Shown here: one piece after another, positions 35,911-48,480 of the stretch
Numbering within the stretch: the first letter of the stretch is position 1
Layout of the letters: every line of letters begins with the position of its first letter
Assembly (NCBI GenBank): GCA_000469685.2
Contig: LS997563.1
Location: forward strand, 45,372,651 to 45,436,650
Source of the DNA: Haemonchus contortus
Taxonomy: Eukaryota; Nematoda; Chromadorea; Rhabditida; Trichostrongylidae
Length of the DNA: 64,000 bases
Reading direction: 5' to 3'
Made by a program: the position numbers and the translations under genes
Notes under the pieces: model-generated
Database searches by the model: none
What the model was told of the DNA's origin: nothing
Seen by the model: only the letters and a program-made list of their open reading frames with translations

Positions 35911-37290
35911 ATTCACTGAGAATTTCCTTGTTGGATACAATAATGCTAATTCGAAGAAAGAAAAAGATAAAATGATGAGAGGGATTAGGAAGATCTCAGT
36001 GCCGAACAGATATGCTCACTTCTTGAGTTTCAGTCAAAATCGTGGTTCGATTGCATGTTCCAACCCCGTTTGTCCTCGATGTTCGCCAGTGTTCTTACCT
36101 TCCTAGAAACTGTGAACGACTTTCTTACTCCTGAGGGTGGAAGGCTTGGTTGATAAGGGTCGGCAGTTGACTCTGGGCCATCCGATCCTTGGTCCCTCTA
36201 CATTATCCAGTACACCCCTTTCTCGAACATAAGCAACAATACTCTTACAACAAAAGACTCTCGTCGTCGGATCTGTAGATGCAATTTTCTTCAAGTTTCC
36301 TACGATCATAGGTCAAAAATTTTGAAACTCATCAGGATCAATGTTAGAAATATAAAAACTTCGGCAGAAGCAGTGTAAACTTTAGATAGAACTTAAAAGA
36401 TAGATAAAAAGCCTTACCAGGTATTCGTGGGCTGCCACCTAGTTGATGCATGGAGGTGAAATCATTTCTTGACCAAGTTGGTCGGAGTAATCTCTATGAG
36501 CGAAGGTGGATGGGGAAGTGCACAGCCCAGACACGCCACTACATCGATGATCATGGTACTCGAAGATCAAATACCAAACCGATACCTACCTATGCGTGAG
36601 TGATAGTAAGAATCTGTGGTACTGATGATTAGTGGTTACTGATGGTTAGTTATACCATTTGCTACTACACACTTCCGCCCTAATACAATGGTAAAAGTAA
36701 AGGATAATGTCTTTGAGCGTTGACAACTCCGTCTGAGGGATGCGCCCCGCAATTAGACTTTCAATTGAAACCATTCTTTGAATCATTACTGTAAATACGG
36801 GCAAAATGAGATTGGCAACGGTTTGTTAGACTATTGATTTGTTTTTATGGAATCCGTGTACATCCTTTTCTATCAAGCTCGCAAGCATGAGTTCATGGTA
36901 GGACCTAATCATACTCAATGTTCAATGGCTGTACAACCACAAAATCGTAGAGCTCCAACTAACTGCGCAGTCGTTAGTGTGGCGCATCTCCAAAAGAAGA
37001 TTCAGTACTGAACCACTTTTCTCACTACAATTCAGAAAAACTACTCCAACAAACAATTTGTTAACTTCTAGTACATTCAACGGTCTTCTGCCCTTTAGTT
37101 CCGTCTTGATGTTGCGTCAGAGGGAAAGTCAGAGATTTCGATTTCTTTCGACTCGAACATTCCGACTCGAAATAATGTGTGAAACAAGGCTACAAACTGT
37201 GTCCTGACCTAATCCGATTTCTGCTTGGAAGCTTCGTAACCTATGATATTATAACTGTAACTGATAGTCATGAACTTCAATTTTTCAAAT
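35911..37290. other. Intergenic with SINE debris
   Basis: Minus-oriented SINE fragments are recognisable at about 36126-36220 (GGTGGAAGGCTTGGTTGA) and 36660-36775 (CTACTACACACTTCCGCCC next to a GAGGGATGCGCCCCGCA segment). No gene is supported. The plus-strand frame at 36977-37207 has no known motif. Confidence 0.5.
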
Positions 37291-37646
37291 GCTAATAGGG
37301 TGAAAATGTAGTTGGAGGGTGCCAGCGCCCTTTTGTGCTCTGCGTCTCTGACACCGGCGGCAGAGTGCATTAGCGATCGCAGAAATGGATTCCTCCCCTT
37401 CTAAAGTTTAAGGGAGAAGCTCTGGGGTGGGAGAGATGATTATTTCGTGTAAAAAGCTGGGATGGGGAAAGAATTGAACATCCAATTGGTTCACCCACCC
37501 TTCCTTCCCTAACTAGGAGTCCTTCCCTAACTTTTAAAAGGGGAGGAGCTCCGGGATGGGTGAGATGTTAGATAGTGTAAGAACTGACTAGACGCAGAGC
37601 ACGAAAGGGCGCTGGCACCCCCCAACTACATTTTCACCGCCAATAG
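37291..37646. mobile_element. MITE, 340 bp, with 8-bp target duplication
   Basis: Terminal inverted repeats of about 48 bp start GGTGAAAATGTAGTTGGAGG and end CCCCAACTACATTTTCACC at 37638. They are nearly perfect and include the GCCAGCGCCC and GCTCTGCGTC segments. Flanks GCTAATAG (37291-37298) and GCCAATAG (37639-37646) differ at one base and look like an 8-bp target duplication. The interior is not coding and has purine-rich GGGGAGGAGCTC-like pieces. An 8-bp duplication with GG ends would fit a Merlin-like or hAT-like source; the class is inference. Confidence 0.88.
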
Positions 37647-40251
37647 AAATGGCAATAGGTATCGGCTCACATTATTTCTTTGATCCATTTATTTGCAACA
37701 TGAGCTGTCCCATGTGGAGGGTTAAGTAAACGATCACTATCAGCTCGTAGTACTTTACCGATGATCTATAGTGCACAAGGAGTACAATCGTTTGCCCGTT
37801 CGCTTGGTTACCGAGGATGATCGAAGGGTAAGACGGTAAGACTCCTTTTGCATTTAATGCCAGTAGATCGTAATCTGCTCACGGAATCAGCGGCTGCTAC
37901 TCTTCCGATAACAATTTGTAGCTACAAAGTCTGTAATGCATAAAGGCATGATCTCCAAACAGCTCCCTATTTACACCCTATATTCTACACCCTATATATA
38001 TTCATTCTGAAACTCATTGTAATTATGAACAGAAGGCTATTCGGTGCACTCCGGCGAGTCCGACCACCACTCACTTATGAAAATTTGCTCTCTGAGCTCT
38101 TGTAAAACTGTTGGTGGAGTGTTTGACCTGTTTTACTCTTCCTCACGAAATGTAACTGTAGCCACTTGCGTTCTACAAAACTTTCTAACCTTCATTCTGA
38201 AAGTCATTGTAATTATGTAATTATCACATAAAAGTGCAGAATATGAATTCGAATGTTTTATTCATGTACAAGGTTGATACATGCATCAGTTCAACATTCA
38301 TGGCATTCATAAGGAGGAGGTGTCGTCTCGTCGTTACATATATCGTCAGCGCTTCAGGTGGAAATGACACTTGGATGCGGAGATATTATCTGGAAAAACG
38401 CTCGAAGAAAATGTACGAAAACAGAACGAACTCACGGCTAGGGGCCATCGAAAGTAGGATCTATTTGGAAGAACTCGAGAATGTGTTTCACGAACTTGAC
38501 GAAGCAGTTAACTTGGATGAAAATAGGGAAGATGGAAGCTCAAAGATCGCCAGTTGAGCTCAAAGATGCAGTTAAAGGGCTCAGAGACAGAGTAGAAGGC
38601 TCAGAAGTAGAAATGAGTACCTCAGAGATATGACTGTGCTGTATTCAAACTCAGAAATGAGCCTACCTAGGTCATGGATGATCTGCAGGCCTCAGAAAGA
38701 CGATTTGCAAATAAAGAATAACAAGAAGAAAACAGAAGAAAATCTCGATATAGGTAATATTGGGTTGTATCATTCGCAGGCTTCACCAAGCGTAAATTTA
38801 CTCCCGGTGAGGACAGATTACCTCCACCGTGGAATCAATTCACGACCGGGTAGGCCTAGATGGTAATGTTGAGGGAAGAAGTAGACATGGCGAAGTGGGG
38901 AACGGCATTAGCCCAGCTGAATGTGTCTCTAGTCATATACTCAATCCGTATGACTAAGATCGACATCCAGGTGGGCATGAAGCCGTGGAAGGAGCGGAAG
39001 AATGAATGGCTCTAGACGTGTCGGGACCGTGGACAGCAAGGAAACTGTGATATGCACTGTGTTGCCAAATCACGAGCTCTTGCAATCGCCGGTCTTCCAG
39101 CGAACACTGAGCTTTTCAGAAGACGACAGTGGATAGTGAATAGAAGTCGATAGACGATGGTTGAGGTCGATCCGAGCCAGGCGTACCTAGAGCTCTGGAT
39201 GAGTGAATACCCGGTGAAGTCCAGATGGCTTCACCTTGGCATCACCCACCCAAAGATGCTAAGTAAATGGAATGGTTGTCGCTGCTAGATGAGACGAGAC
39301 GATCTGTTGCTGAATTGTGCTGATTTCTGGTCAGAGCACTCCTTATATATGCGGTCAAATAGCCTGTAGCACTCTGAGATGGGCGTGTACCAGAATGAGG
39401 TCAACTTATGAGTGCCTTTGGCCAGCGGTAGAGCTATTGACTAGTCATTATACTGGTAATTAAGACTCAAATGATCCTTAGGCCACCTCTTACAGTGCTA
39501 AGGTCATGTGATTATGCCATCAGGGGATACTTCACGCACCATACCAGCAATCAATCGCCAACTTACCAGAAGTTGTAGATACCATACATTACTAGTGATC
39601 GGTACAATGGAAAGATTCTATGATTACTGTTATATAATTACTTATTCTAAAAATTTTATAAAATGATTCGATATGGAATTATTTAAGTCCCTTATCATTA
39701 CCACTACATTTATGATTTTTGATTTATTAAGGCTGAAAATCTAAAAAAAAGAGCGAATTATTTGGAATTTCTGGTAAAAAGTCGATGTCATCTAAAATTT
39801 TGAGAATCTAAAAGGTAGTTTTTTTTGAACTTCGAGCTGGAATCAGCTCGAAAAGAAGAGCTTGGGAATTGAATTACAAAGCTGTTTTTCCTGAAGCAGT
39901 CAAGCAGAAAAACAAGAAAATTGCCCGTTGTTGACACAAAAACGGAAGACAAAAAAAACAAGTTGAACTGTTATTGATGTTATTCCCATAAGTCATAATT
40001 GAATTATGATTTAGTGCTATTAAGGAAGTATTTTAACTGCAAAATTGCTGAAGATGTTAATTAATTTATCTCTAATTGATTCAATTGATTTTTCAAAAGA
40101 AGTTTGGGGTTTAGTCATTGATAGTATTTATCAATTATTATTTACTATTAAGAACTTTATTTTTCTAATGATTGTGCATTAACATTTCCATAGCTCGGCA
40201 GCGTCAATACCAATTATGCAGACTTCCAACAAGGATTGAAGTACTAAAATA
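37647..40251. other. Intergenic, decayed retroelement-like and AT-rich sequence
   Basis: A plus-strand frame at 38234-38557 (acidic, possible coiled-coil end LEELENVFHELDEAV) is followed by short GCTCAGAG-type repeats (38555-38625). A segment at 38910-38970 is shared with 49308-49372 in opposite orientation. From 39600 the sequence becomes strongly AT-rich. Nothing here is convincing as a gene. Confidence 0.4.
38910..38971 (+). repeat. Dispersed repeat shared with 49.3 kb
   Basis: AGCTGAATGTGTCTCTAGTC and flanking bases recur on the minus strand at 49308-49372. The first 29 bases differ at one position and the rest is related with small indels (GTATGACT, ACATCCAG). Parent element unknown. 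Confidence 0.7.
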
Positions 40252-40624
40252 TTAGTGACTATGCCTCGATGAGGAAAATCAAAAAAAAACTTCAAGAAAA
40301 ATTAATAGCTCAGGCCTTTGCTGTCTAATCCTGGCGGATCTTAACAAAATTTGCTGTGGTAATAGTACAGTTTTTGCAAAGTTTGTATAACTGGCTGAAT
40401 AGTGAAGTGGTTAGAGAACAAGTCAAGCAAGCAGGACAGTGGAACGATGTGAAAATTTTGGAATTCTTCCTGAAGCCCTCTACTTCCTTTTCTACTTTTG
40501 TATGACGCCTTTTACATCAAAATTACCATTGCACTCTGTAAATCAGCACTTAACTACTCAAAAAAAAAACTTTTCAAATTGTAATCACTATATATTTGTA
40601 TCCTCATCGAGGTATAGTCACTAA
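40252..40624. mobile_element. MITE-like element with 24-bp inverted repeats
   Basis: TTAGTGACTATGCCTCGATG at 40252 and its reverse complement ending at 40624 match at 23 of 24 positions. The 373-bp interior is AT-rich and not coding, with an A9 run beside each end. A target duplication is not evident. Small size plus terminal repeats suggests a MITE. Confidence 0.7.
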
Positions 40625-41989
40625 ATTTTCAGACTTTTTCTGCATATATTTGAATTTTTAGAGTATTCGAATAACGTCGACCAGATGACTTGTATTTTAA
40701 GTCGAATTCGAGGCAAACTGGTTTTTCAAATTCGAGGCAAACTGGTTATTCACCATTGCACAGCAGAAAAAAAACTACGGCTATCCAAAACCTTCCTATG
40801 AGATCATTTCGATCAGCTACGTCACCAACGGATTGTGCAGATTACAACGAAATAGCTATGAAAAAATACTGACATCCATTTAGCCCGATTGGTGGTTTCG
40901 TTTCCGTAGAACAAAAAAGCACAGATGGAACAAAATTTTAAACCTGCAAACTGCTGCTTCCACAAACTAACACACAGAGATTGACAATTTTTCAAAATTC
41001 TCCAAAAAATCTAAAGTGCAAAAAATGGATGAAATAATGAGAACAGCCATTTCACTTTTCTTCATTACTACGGTTAGCCTATGCATTGAACGATGCTGCT
41101 GTGAGCATACATATTTTTCAGAATTTTTTAAATTCTTTTCAAATCTCATGAATTTCATGGTAAACTGGTTGAGCTTCTGGGAGCAAGACTGAATGGCCCA
41201 GTAACACTAAAATTAGAAAAACTTGAATACAAATCCCACTCGATTTTTACAATTTTCTGGTTTTTCAGAAAAGCCAATCACAGAAACCAATTACCTCGAC
41301 AGTAGCTCTTTTCGTCTAGGTATCCTAGGTCTATCTGCTGTTCTTATAGCTCTTACTATTAGAATGTGACACATAAAGTGAAAGTGAACAGATTATTGGA
41401 CCCTCCTGCCCCCCCCCCCCCCTTCCGCCACCCCCGTAGCGGCAAGAAACGCTGCACTGCACCTGCAAAACTCGTTGGATCGCATTTCGCCCTTGTCAGC
41501 TATCACGGTTACATCACCTTCAAGTGGACTAGCGCGTTATTGGGCAGGTAAATATGACAGAAGTCTCGAGCCTGTTGTTCAGCATCAGCTCGTGGTGCAC
41601 TCTCTATTAGCCTATCCTGTTATTTTTGCGAAAATAATCCTGCGATCAGTTTACATGGCTAGAATCTCCATAACTAGGACCGGAAAACTCGTCCAAGAGC
41701 ATTCAGATACTCTATTTCATCGAAAAAAGTAAATGGAGCAATGAAAAGTAGAGGAGAGGTCGAAGAACGAGGAGGGCGAGCAAATCTTGCTCGGCTGTCT
41801 AACAGCCGGAATCGAAATGACTTCTCATCCCACGCTCACGATGGACGAAAGGACATTATCAGTACAAGAGCACGAACGACACGAGGAGCATCGAAGGGGT
41901 CCGTTTTCATTCCGAATCGATCGCGGCAAATATACACAGCACAATATTTGTCAATCGATCCACTGCGCTATGTGTGATTTCACGCAAAC
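40625..41989. other. Intergenic with small repeats and a poly-C tract
   Basis: AATTCGAGGCAAACTGGTT occurs twice in tandem at 40700-40750. A run of about 15 C lies near 41405-41422. A GC-rich plus-strand region at 41741-41990 has overlapping frames (78 and 84 codons) without recognised motifs. Confidence 0.4.
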
Positions 41990-42902
41990 TCACATCACTG
42001 ACTTGAAGACAACGTCCAGTTCAAGTAGCAGTAGAGGGTGACCAGAAACCAGTAGCAACCAGAAAATATTCGAGTCGAATTGCGGTTGAAACCTCCGAAC
42101 TGGACAGCCAGATGCTGAATGTGCTAGTTTTACGGGGTCATGAACAGCTGTTCTTTCACTGGCCACTGCGGGGCAGTTTTTATGATAGGGTCGACCGATA
42201 GCCTTCTTCTTATTTGCCTTCTGTTTAAAAGCCCAGTAGACTTTTGTAGCAAGTGGGGGAGCATTGATGCGCCACGTATTCAACAACCGAGCTCTTCGAG
42301 GCATTGAACCTACACAACAAAATACCCTATTGAAATAGGTCATGTACGAATAATGATCTAGGAATTCAGGATTCTGATGAGCCCAGGGCGAAGCTAGGCA
42401 AGATTCGATCTCAGGTTTGTGCAGGTACCAGCCGGCAACTCTATCCACAATGTCAAGCTGACCAAATAACCCTTAGGATGATAGAAGGCAGCGACTGAAC
42501 TTTTTGTAGGACCGAATTTCTCTGGCTCCTGTGGCTCTGGGCCGCTAAATCTGTGGGAGAAAAGAATTCAGATTCAAGGTTCACCTGGGTTAAGCTGCGA
42601 TCATTGAGATCTGATATTCCCAGGGCTAGAAATGATAGAAAAAAAAGGCGGAAAAAACCTAGAAATCCCGCAAGGTAGTTAAGTTTTTTGGTGTGATTGG
42701 GCAGTGGCTGCTAACTCTTGGATATTTTGGACATTTTTTTTCAAAGGGGAACTAAACATTGGATCAATAACTTAAGGGAAGAAGAGCGATTTTGTCCGAC
42801 AAGGGAGACATTGGATAGCGGCGACCTTGAAAAGAGCAGCTGTTCTTCTTCTTCTCCGTGAAGACATCGGGCGCCACATCTGGCCAACGATGACGCAACC
42901 AT
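41990..42902 (-). CDS. Three-exon gene, unrecognised, possibly mitochondrial
   Basis: Exons 42902-42826, 42550-42471 and 42309-41990 join in frame (phases 2 and 1) to give about 158 residues. The N-terminus MVASSLARCGARCLHG is basic and hydroxylated, like a mitochondrial targeting sequence. Next come a Pro/Glu stretch (GPEPQEPEKFGPTKSS), a basic middle (MPRRARLLNTW and KVYWAFKQKANKKK), and a hydrophobic C-terminus (FWLLLVSGHPLLLLEL). I do not recognise the family. The last part may be read-through if a donor such as GTGAAA (after PAVA) is used. Independent agreement of two splice phases and the targeting-like start favour a real gene. A decayed copy of a longer gene is the alternative. Confidence 0.45.
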
Positions 42903-44243
42903 CTTGCAAAAGTTATCGTTCGAAAAAACTGACAACCCCTGACGCCTGTTTACTCGATAAGCTTACAAATGTGATTTTCCAAAAGTGGTTTTACGCTTCA
43001 ACGAGTCGGTCTCGATCTTTCAGCCCTGAACTGACAAATTCCGCAACAATCACCCCTCGCTGATGAGACGGGATGAATCAGCGCTCAGATTTTTCGAGAA
43101 TGTGTTCTATTACGTGCAATGTCTGCGGTGCAGACGCGTGATGAACCCAGAGGTCTTCTGTTATCTTGATATTCTCGACGACAGAGAGAAATAGCCGATT
43201 CTGTAGCTATACGGAATTCCGATTCGTCATAACACCAAACCGTAGAAATAACAACCTGGGTTCTGATATTTGAGAGGCACCGTGATATAAGGTAGTGGAC
43301 TAATCATGATCTGGCCTCGATAGTTCTCGATATCAGTTTGGGCCCTTTGACTATACCGATGAGTGCCATTGGTTACCAACATTCTGGAGACTTTCAAGAG
43401 GGCTATGATCGAAGCGACTAGGTCGTGGACCATAAATTTTCCGACAAAAGATGGAATCAAAGAAAGAGAGTTGCTACCAAGCCTGACCAATGGGTACACC
43501 ACTGCAGAAGGTTTCCCTGGCGAAGTAGTAGAATGAGATACCGGAATTTCCAACAGACTCTGATCTTTCTTCTCAGGTTAGCCTGCACGGACGGGTGTGG
43601 TGCGTTAGGAACGAAATGGTCGCGTCGCGGCGAGAGGGGCGTCGCGCGCGAAGGAATGTAGCAGGATGCAGCAGTAGGTAAGAAATACAAGAACAAAAGT
43701 ACTGATAGTAGAATTATGCATAAAATAATGATCGCATATCGATTGAGCTGTATGGAGAACGCTAGAGCTGTAATAAGGGCGAATGAGTGGTCCGCGACAG
43801 CCGCGTGCGGCGAATCGATTACCCAAAATCGTTCCTAACGCCCGTCTCCCTGCACGGACGAGTGAGATGTTTCCGAAAGCGTTTTAGATTTGTGGGAAGT
43901 AGCATTCGATTCTTAAGGGAAGCGCTCATTTCTCAAATAACGAAAAAAACCTTTCCAGAAAAACCTACCCACTGGGAATCGATCAGTTGAAAGAACATAG
44001 GCTTCTTGAGGGTAGCAAACAGACTCGAGCAGGTAGAGGTGGCCTTGTAAATGGTACCATAGAACTCTGTCACCGTTCACCTCGTACCAAAAATGACCTT
44101 TTTCCATATTCTTCCCTCCCCTCTCACTGTCACCCATCCTTTGAAAACATTACTTGGGAAAGAGGGAGCGAACAAGGGGACAGATCTCGCAGCTTAAAAA
44201 CATTCAAAAATCTACCAAATTTATTCAAAGTACGACCTTCTTC
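42903..44243. other. Intergenic, no gene recognised
   Basis: Many overlapping frames on both strands (43227-44137) reflect locally higher GC rather than an identifiable gene. No motif or exon chain could be supported. Confidence 0.35.
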
Positions 44244-44485
44244 GGGCGGAGGTGGTGCAACGCTGGTACGGCCCCGATTATTACTCACCCAGACCAACCA
44301 AGCTTTCCATCTCCTCAGAGTTGAGTAAATCGCACTGAAGCTGTTTGAGATGGTAAAAGCACTTACTTGAATATGGGTTGGCCACCACAAGTTACCATCT
44401 AGGCCACATACACTCAAATGCCACCACGTTCTCTACGGAAGCCCCATGCAGGGGCGCATCCGAAAACGAGACTGGTTGACGACTC
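44244..44485 (+). mobile_element. tRNA-derived SINE copy with shortened head
   Basis: Starts GGGCGGAGGTGGTGCAACGC (A-box region) but then jumps to a TCACCCAGACCAACCAAGC-like middle, so the B-box part is deleted or scrambled. The 3' domain (GGTTGGCCACCACAAGTTAC, GCAGGGGCGCATCC) is present. Confidence 0.8.
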
Positions 44486-46985
44486 TCTATAGGCCTCCAA
44501 GTCCGCCCGCAAAACGACTTTTCTCCTACAAGTCGAACACCTTGTCTTCATTCATTTCGCTACACCAATGTGCCTTACACCTTCGAGGAATTCAGGGCGG
44601 AGGGTCCACTAGTCTATCGATTCTACAGAACCGTGGAAAAGCGATTCTACGGCGTCTGAATGTCGCTGTCCTCATTATCGACAATTCGATTCGTATCCGA
44701 AAACAAGACATTGACAAAATCGATCAGACACCTTACGTGTGACCCATATAGATGCCCTTTAGAAGTCCACTAGTGGAATAAGATTGTAAAAAAGCCACGA
44801 TTGAATTGTGGCTGTAAACGTATGGTGGAACCGTTCGGCGAAGATGATTGCGGAACCACCTTCTAACACTTTGAACACTATAGAAAGTGCCTCTGACCGT
44901 AGAAAAGTGGTAATTGTTGAAATAGCTAGCTGCTACTATGACATCCTTTTCGTTTTTCCAAGCTCCGATTCAGAGACAGCAGTGTCTCATGAATGTTTCA
45001 AGCTTTCAAGCTCTCGACTTAAGGTCTCATTATAATTCTGCTCCTATGGAGCAAGCATCTGGTGTTCAACAAAAATGGCCAAGATCGTCTCCCATTCCGC
45101 TATTTTAATCGCCTCATTACTCCCCTTTAGCAAAAACCGTATCATCTGCGCAGCCCAGACTCAAAGCGTTTCTTTCATTCTTTCTTTATTTCGATCCTAA
45201 CAAGGACCATGATTTGCTGGCTCGACGTAGAAGAGGGGAAGAGGGTAGAATGCAAAACTGGGACCATATAAACGATCCTACAATTGCCATCCCCATTGGG
45301 GATTTACGGAAATGTAGGCGGTACTGCAAGAAAATGTGGCGATACCGCCCTATTAATACGGTAATTTCTACGGTGTAGGTATGAGCACTATCACTTTTCT
45401 TAATTTTATTCTGGATCACGCCACTGCTACCGCTTCTGAATTCACGTATGCATTGAAGATGTACTGGTTAAGATGTATTGTTGTTTACATCGATTCGTAC
45501 TTTTCGTTCTAGGACCGTTTCCCAAGTTGTTTCTGACAAATGTTCAGATGGCGAAAAGAATACTTGCATGACGTACAAGTGCCTTGAAAAACCGAAAAAC
45601 TTCAACCAGTTCATTCTGCTCGTCATCGACAGTATCGGACTTGATACAAATGGTTTCGAGTCTTTTGTACTTGAACTGCTCAAATTTTAGTTTTAAACGA
45701 TTCCGTTAGGAAAGAATTGAAACCAATAGCATCTACGGTCTAAGCTGGGATAAGAAAAGCGACGATTTTACAAAGAGTGCAGGACTACTCTGGTTCCTCT
45801 ATATTTTCTGCTCAGGATCGCTTAATGAATCTTCTACTTATTATTGACCGGTCTACCTATTTGTTTACCTATTTATTCATTTATTTACGTATTCGGTGTA
45901 CACTCCAGGAGCCTCCTCAACACCGAGAAGGGAACTTCAGTAAAGCCCGATCCTTTCCAAACGTCCTAAAGTATTGGTCACTAGGCCTTCATCGATTCTT
46001 AAGGAGGAACGCCTTAAACCTGTCTTTTATTCGGATTCTTAATGTCATTTGAATACATATTTGGCCTCGCAGAGACCAGCATGGGCCATCCCTACGAGGG
46101 TTTGAACCCGGATTCCAATAAGGCGATTAGCGTCGCTACTTGCCGCTGCAACACCTTTGTGCTGTGACCTTGATATGGGGTGAGAGGTTTTTGGAGTCCT
46201 CTCGTCCCAAGCGAAACGAAAAAACTTCAAACTTTTTTTTCCGGGTCGACCATCGGTCGACCACACGTGACTATTGGTCAAGGGTAGGACTGAAGTTCAG
46301 CTGGGCTCTAAATTGGATAGGTCCACCTTCAACACGGCATTCACTCCCATGGGTGGACACAGTACAACTTCCACGCCTTTCATCTCGTCAGTGAGGCGGA
46401 ATCCTACAACATATTTGCCAATCAAAATTGCACTTTTAATCATATTGACGTGAACACCCATATGGGAGATAATGTCAAGGGAAGAGGTCTGAAAACTCTG
46501 AATATAGTATGAAGATGAAGGCAGACCATGTACTCTCGAGAAACCAAGGCCTGGGCTTCCCAGAAAGCCAATGAACATGGCATTCTTGCATCTCCCCCTC
46601 CCTACCCTCTCCCCTGTCAGTAACAACAACCTATCCAGCTGGTGCAAAAGCGATTGTCTCCTACATCACACTTGCTTGTGAGTGGATCGGGCTCCAAAGT
46701 GGCTCATCCGCTGCTGTTGGTCGATCAGTTACGGAATTTGACAGTGAAGGCAGTGGTGAATTCTTGAGCGGTTGTTTCACAAAGACAACAACACATTCGA
46801 ACAGAACCGAACAAAAGTCGACGGCGCGGCGCAGCTTAGGGAAGCTTTGTTGACACCCAGTGTTCCATTTGTTTATTTATTTGTAGCCACAGATATGTTG
46901 TGTTGTTTGATTTCTGGGTTAGAATTACCGATAGGATCTTATTTTGTTTATATTCCCCCTTCCCTTGGTGACCCCAAGTAGACAC
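44486..46985. other. Intergenic, no gene recognised
   Basis: Opposed frames at 45468-45690 and other short frames lack motifs. At about 46075-46165, minus strand, GGAATCCGGGTTCAAACCC (T-arm and B-box-like) follows GCAGCGGCAAGTAGCG (A-box-like). This could be another tRNA-derived repeat head, but no clover-leaf closes. Confidence 0.35.
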
Positions 46986-47360
46986 CTCGGCGTATACGAC
47001 GTGCAAGAATTCCTTGCATATCTCCGGTGGCCATCTTCGAAAAGTAGGCGGTGTCGATATCGATCGACACCGTGGTTGTCCTCGCTGCAGCGATGACGAC
47101 GACAACCGACGACGACGACGACGACAAAGTGGTGGTGATCGGGTGGCTGAGATGGTGACGGTAAGGGGCTGCTGCAGCGAGAGGAGGAGCAGAGACGACG
47201 GCCAAGACGGGACGGACGGGACGGGACGGGACACGGACGGGGTGGGGGCATGGATGGCTGGCTGGCTGGCTTGTGACCTTGGAACACGACCACCATCACA
47301 CTTCGATGCGCACCCTACACCTTACCTCAAGACGGCCGGCCGCCCGGTTACAGCGCACAG
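46986..47360. other. GC-rich island with CGA and GGGAC repeats
   Basis: A GAC/CGA triplet run (about 47091-47127), a GGGACGGACGGGACGGGACG minisatellite (47205-47240) and a TGGC run (47250-47268) lie together. All six frames are long because of composition. On the minus strand a short frame MATGDMQGILARRIRR runs up to a GTGTCT donor-like site near 46985. This could be a first exon, though no partner was found. Confidence 0.4.
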
Positions 47361-48000
47361 GTCGGTGATTTTGCTATTTCAAATTCGAATATCTACTTAC
47401 AAGTACTTATAGCTACTCTCTTTACATATCCTATTGAAAAAAAATCTGTCTATTTTTCAACCATTCGAAAAGTTCTTACAACGAAAAGTAAATGCCCTTG
47501 AAATGATCGACCGTATCGCTTACTGAACAAACACGACCCACAAACTTGTTAGCCTTTTCCGAACTAATTCAAGAACCTCAGTGATCCCCTCATTCCACTG
47601 ATTCCACGATACTGACCTTTGTGTAATGGTGCGTATTCACCTGCATGAGTTTCTGTAATTTTTCGTCGTACCTGCCTGTAACTGCGCAAAACACCTCAAT
47701 GGTCAATTGATTGACGCCAATTCATCGCAGAACATTTGATGTCCTTGGAATCTGAGTTCTTAGACAACTGCATAAGAAAAAACTTGCTGACGATCACAGA
47801 GGAATCAAACTCGAAATCTCAACTGATTTTGGTCCGCCTCACCCCAAGCTTCAGCGATGATAGCAAGAACACGTTTTCTGATCGATAAGCGGCTCTTATC
47901 ATTGAGAAAAACAAAGTACAAAGTAACTGAAATTTTAGTAGTAACATAAACGCACCTTTTTTGATCCATGTCCTTCTAAATAGACGAGAATACGGTAGCC
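47361..48000. other. Intergenic, no gene recognised
   Basis: Moderately AT-rich, with no open frame of interest and no repeats noticed. Confidence 0.4.
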
Positions 48001-48480
48001 CAGAATGAGACGAGTTACTAGAGGAAATCGTTGTGCCCGGCGGATGAATGAGACCATGCGACCGGGTCGAGCGTCAACGAGGATGCTGGTGGGGGTCCGA
48101 CCGACGGTCGGCGCCGGTCGTGGCGGCCGTGGATCGTGGGTGCCAGGCGGCGGGGGCGCTCCGAGACATCTGGCGCCGGTTCGCGCCGACTGGCCGGGTT
48201 TCGAAAAACGGCGCGAGATTTCGAAAATTCGAATTTCTTTGCTCGCAGTTCCTTTTGGCTAGCTACGATCGCCGACGGTCTACGCTAAGGGTTGTTGGCT
48301 CGTTGGCCTTGACCGTGCCGAGCGGAGACAATGACAACGACGACCACGACGTCGACCAGCACCCAAAAAACTCGGTCGTGGCCTCGGCGCAACGCTACGT
48401 TTGACGCGTGTGCGCCCACACGCCAGTCGTGGACTCATCTCGAAGTTTCTAGGCATTCAGCCAGCCGGCTGGCACAACTC
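48001..48480. other. Strong GC/CpG-rich island
   Basis: The most GC-rich stretch of the window, with dense CpG (for example GGTCGGCGCCGGTCGTGGCG). Overlapping frames of 85-118 codons result from composition; none encodes a recognisable domain. Promoter or first-exon function, or a foreign or unusual repeat, are all possible. Confidence 0.4.

Noticed and set aside
46060..46170. tRNA gene on the minus strand
   Set aside because: A- and B-box-like segments are present, but no acceptor stem or proper anticodon arm closes.
46836..47412. Frames of 85-132 codons on both strands around 47.1 kb
   Set aside because: All follow from triplet and minisatellite repeats; mutually overlapping and without motifs.
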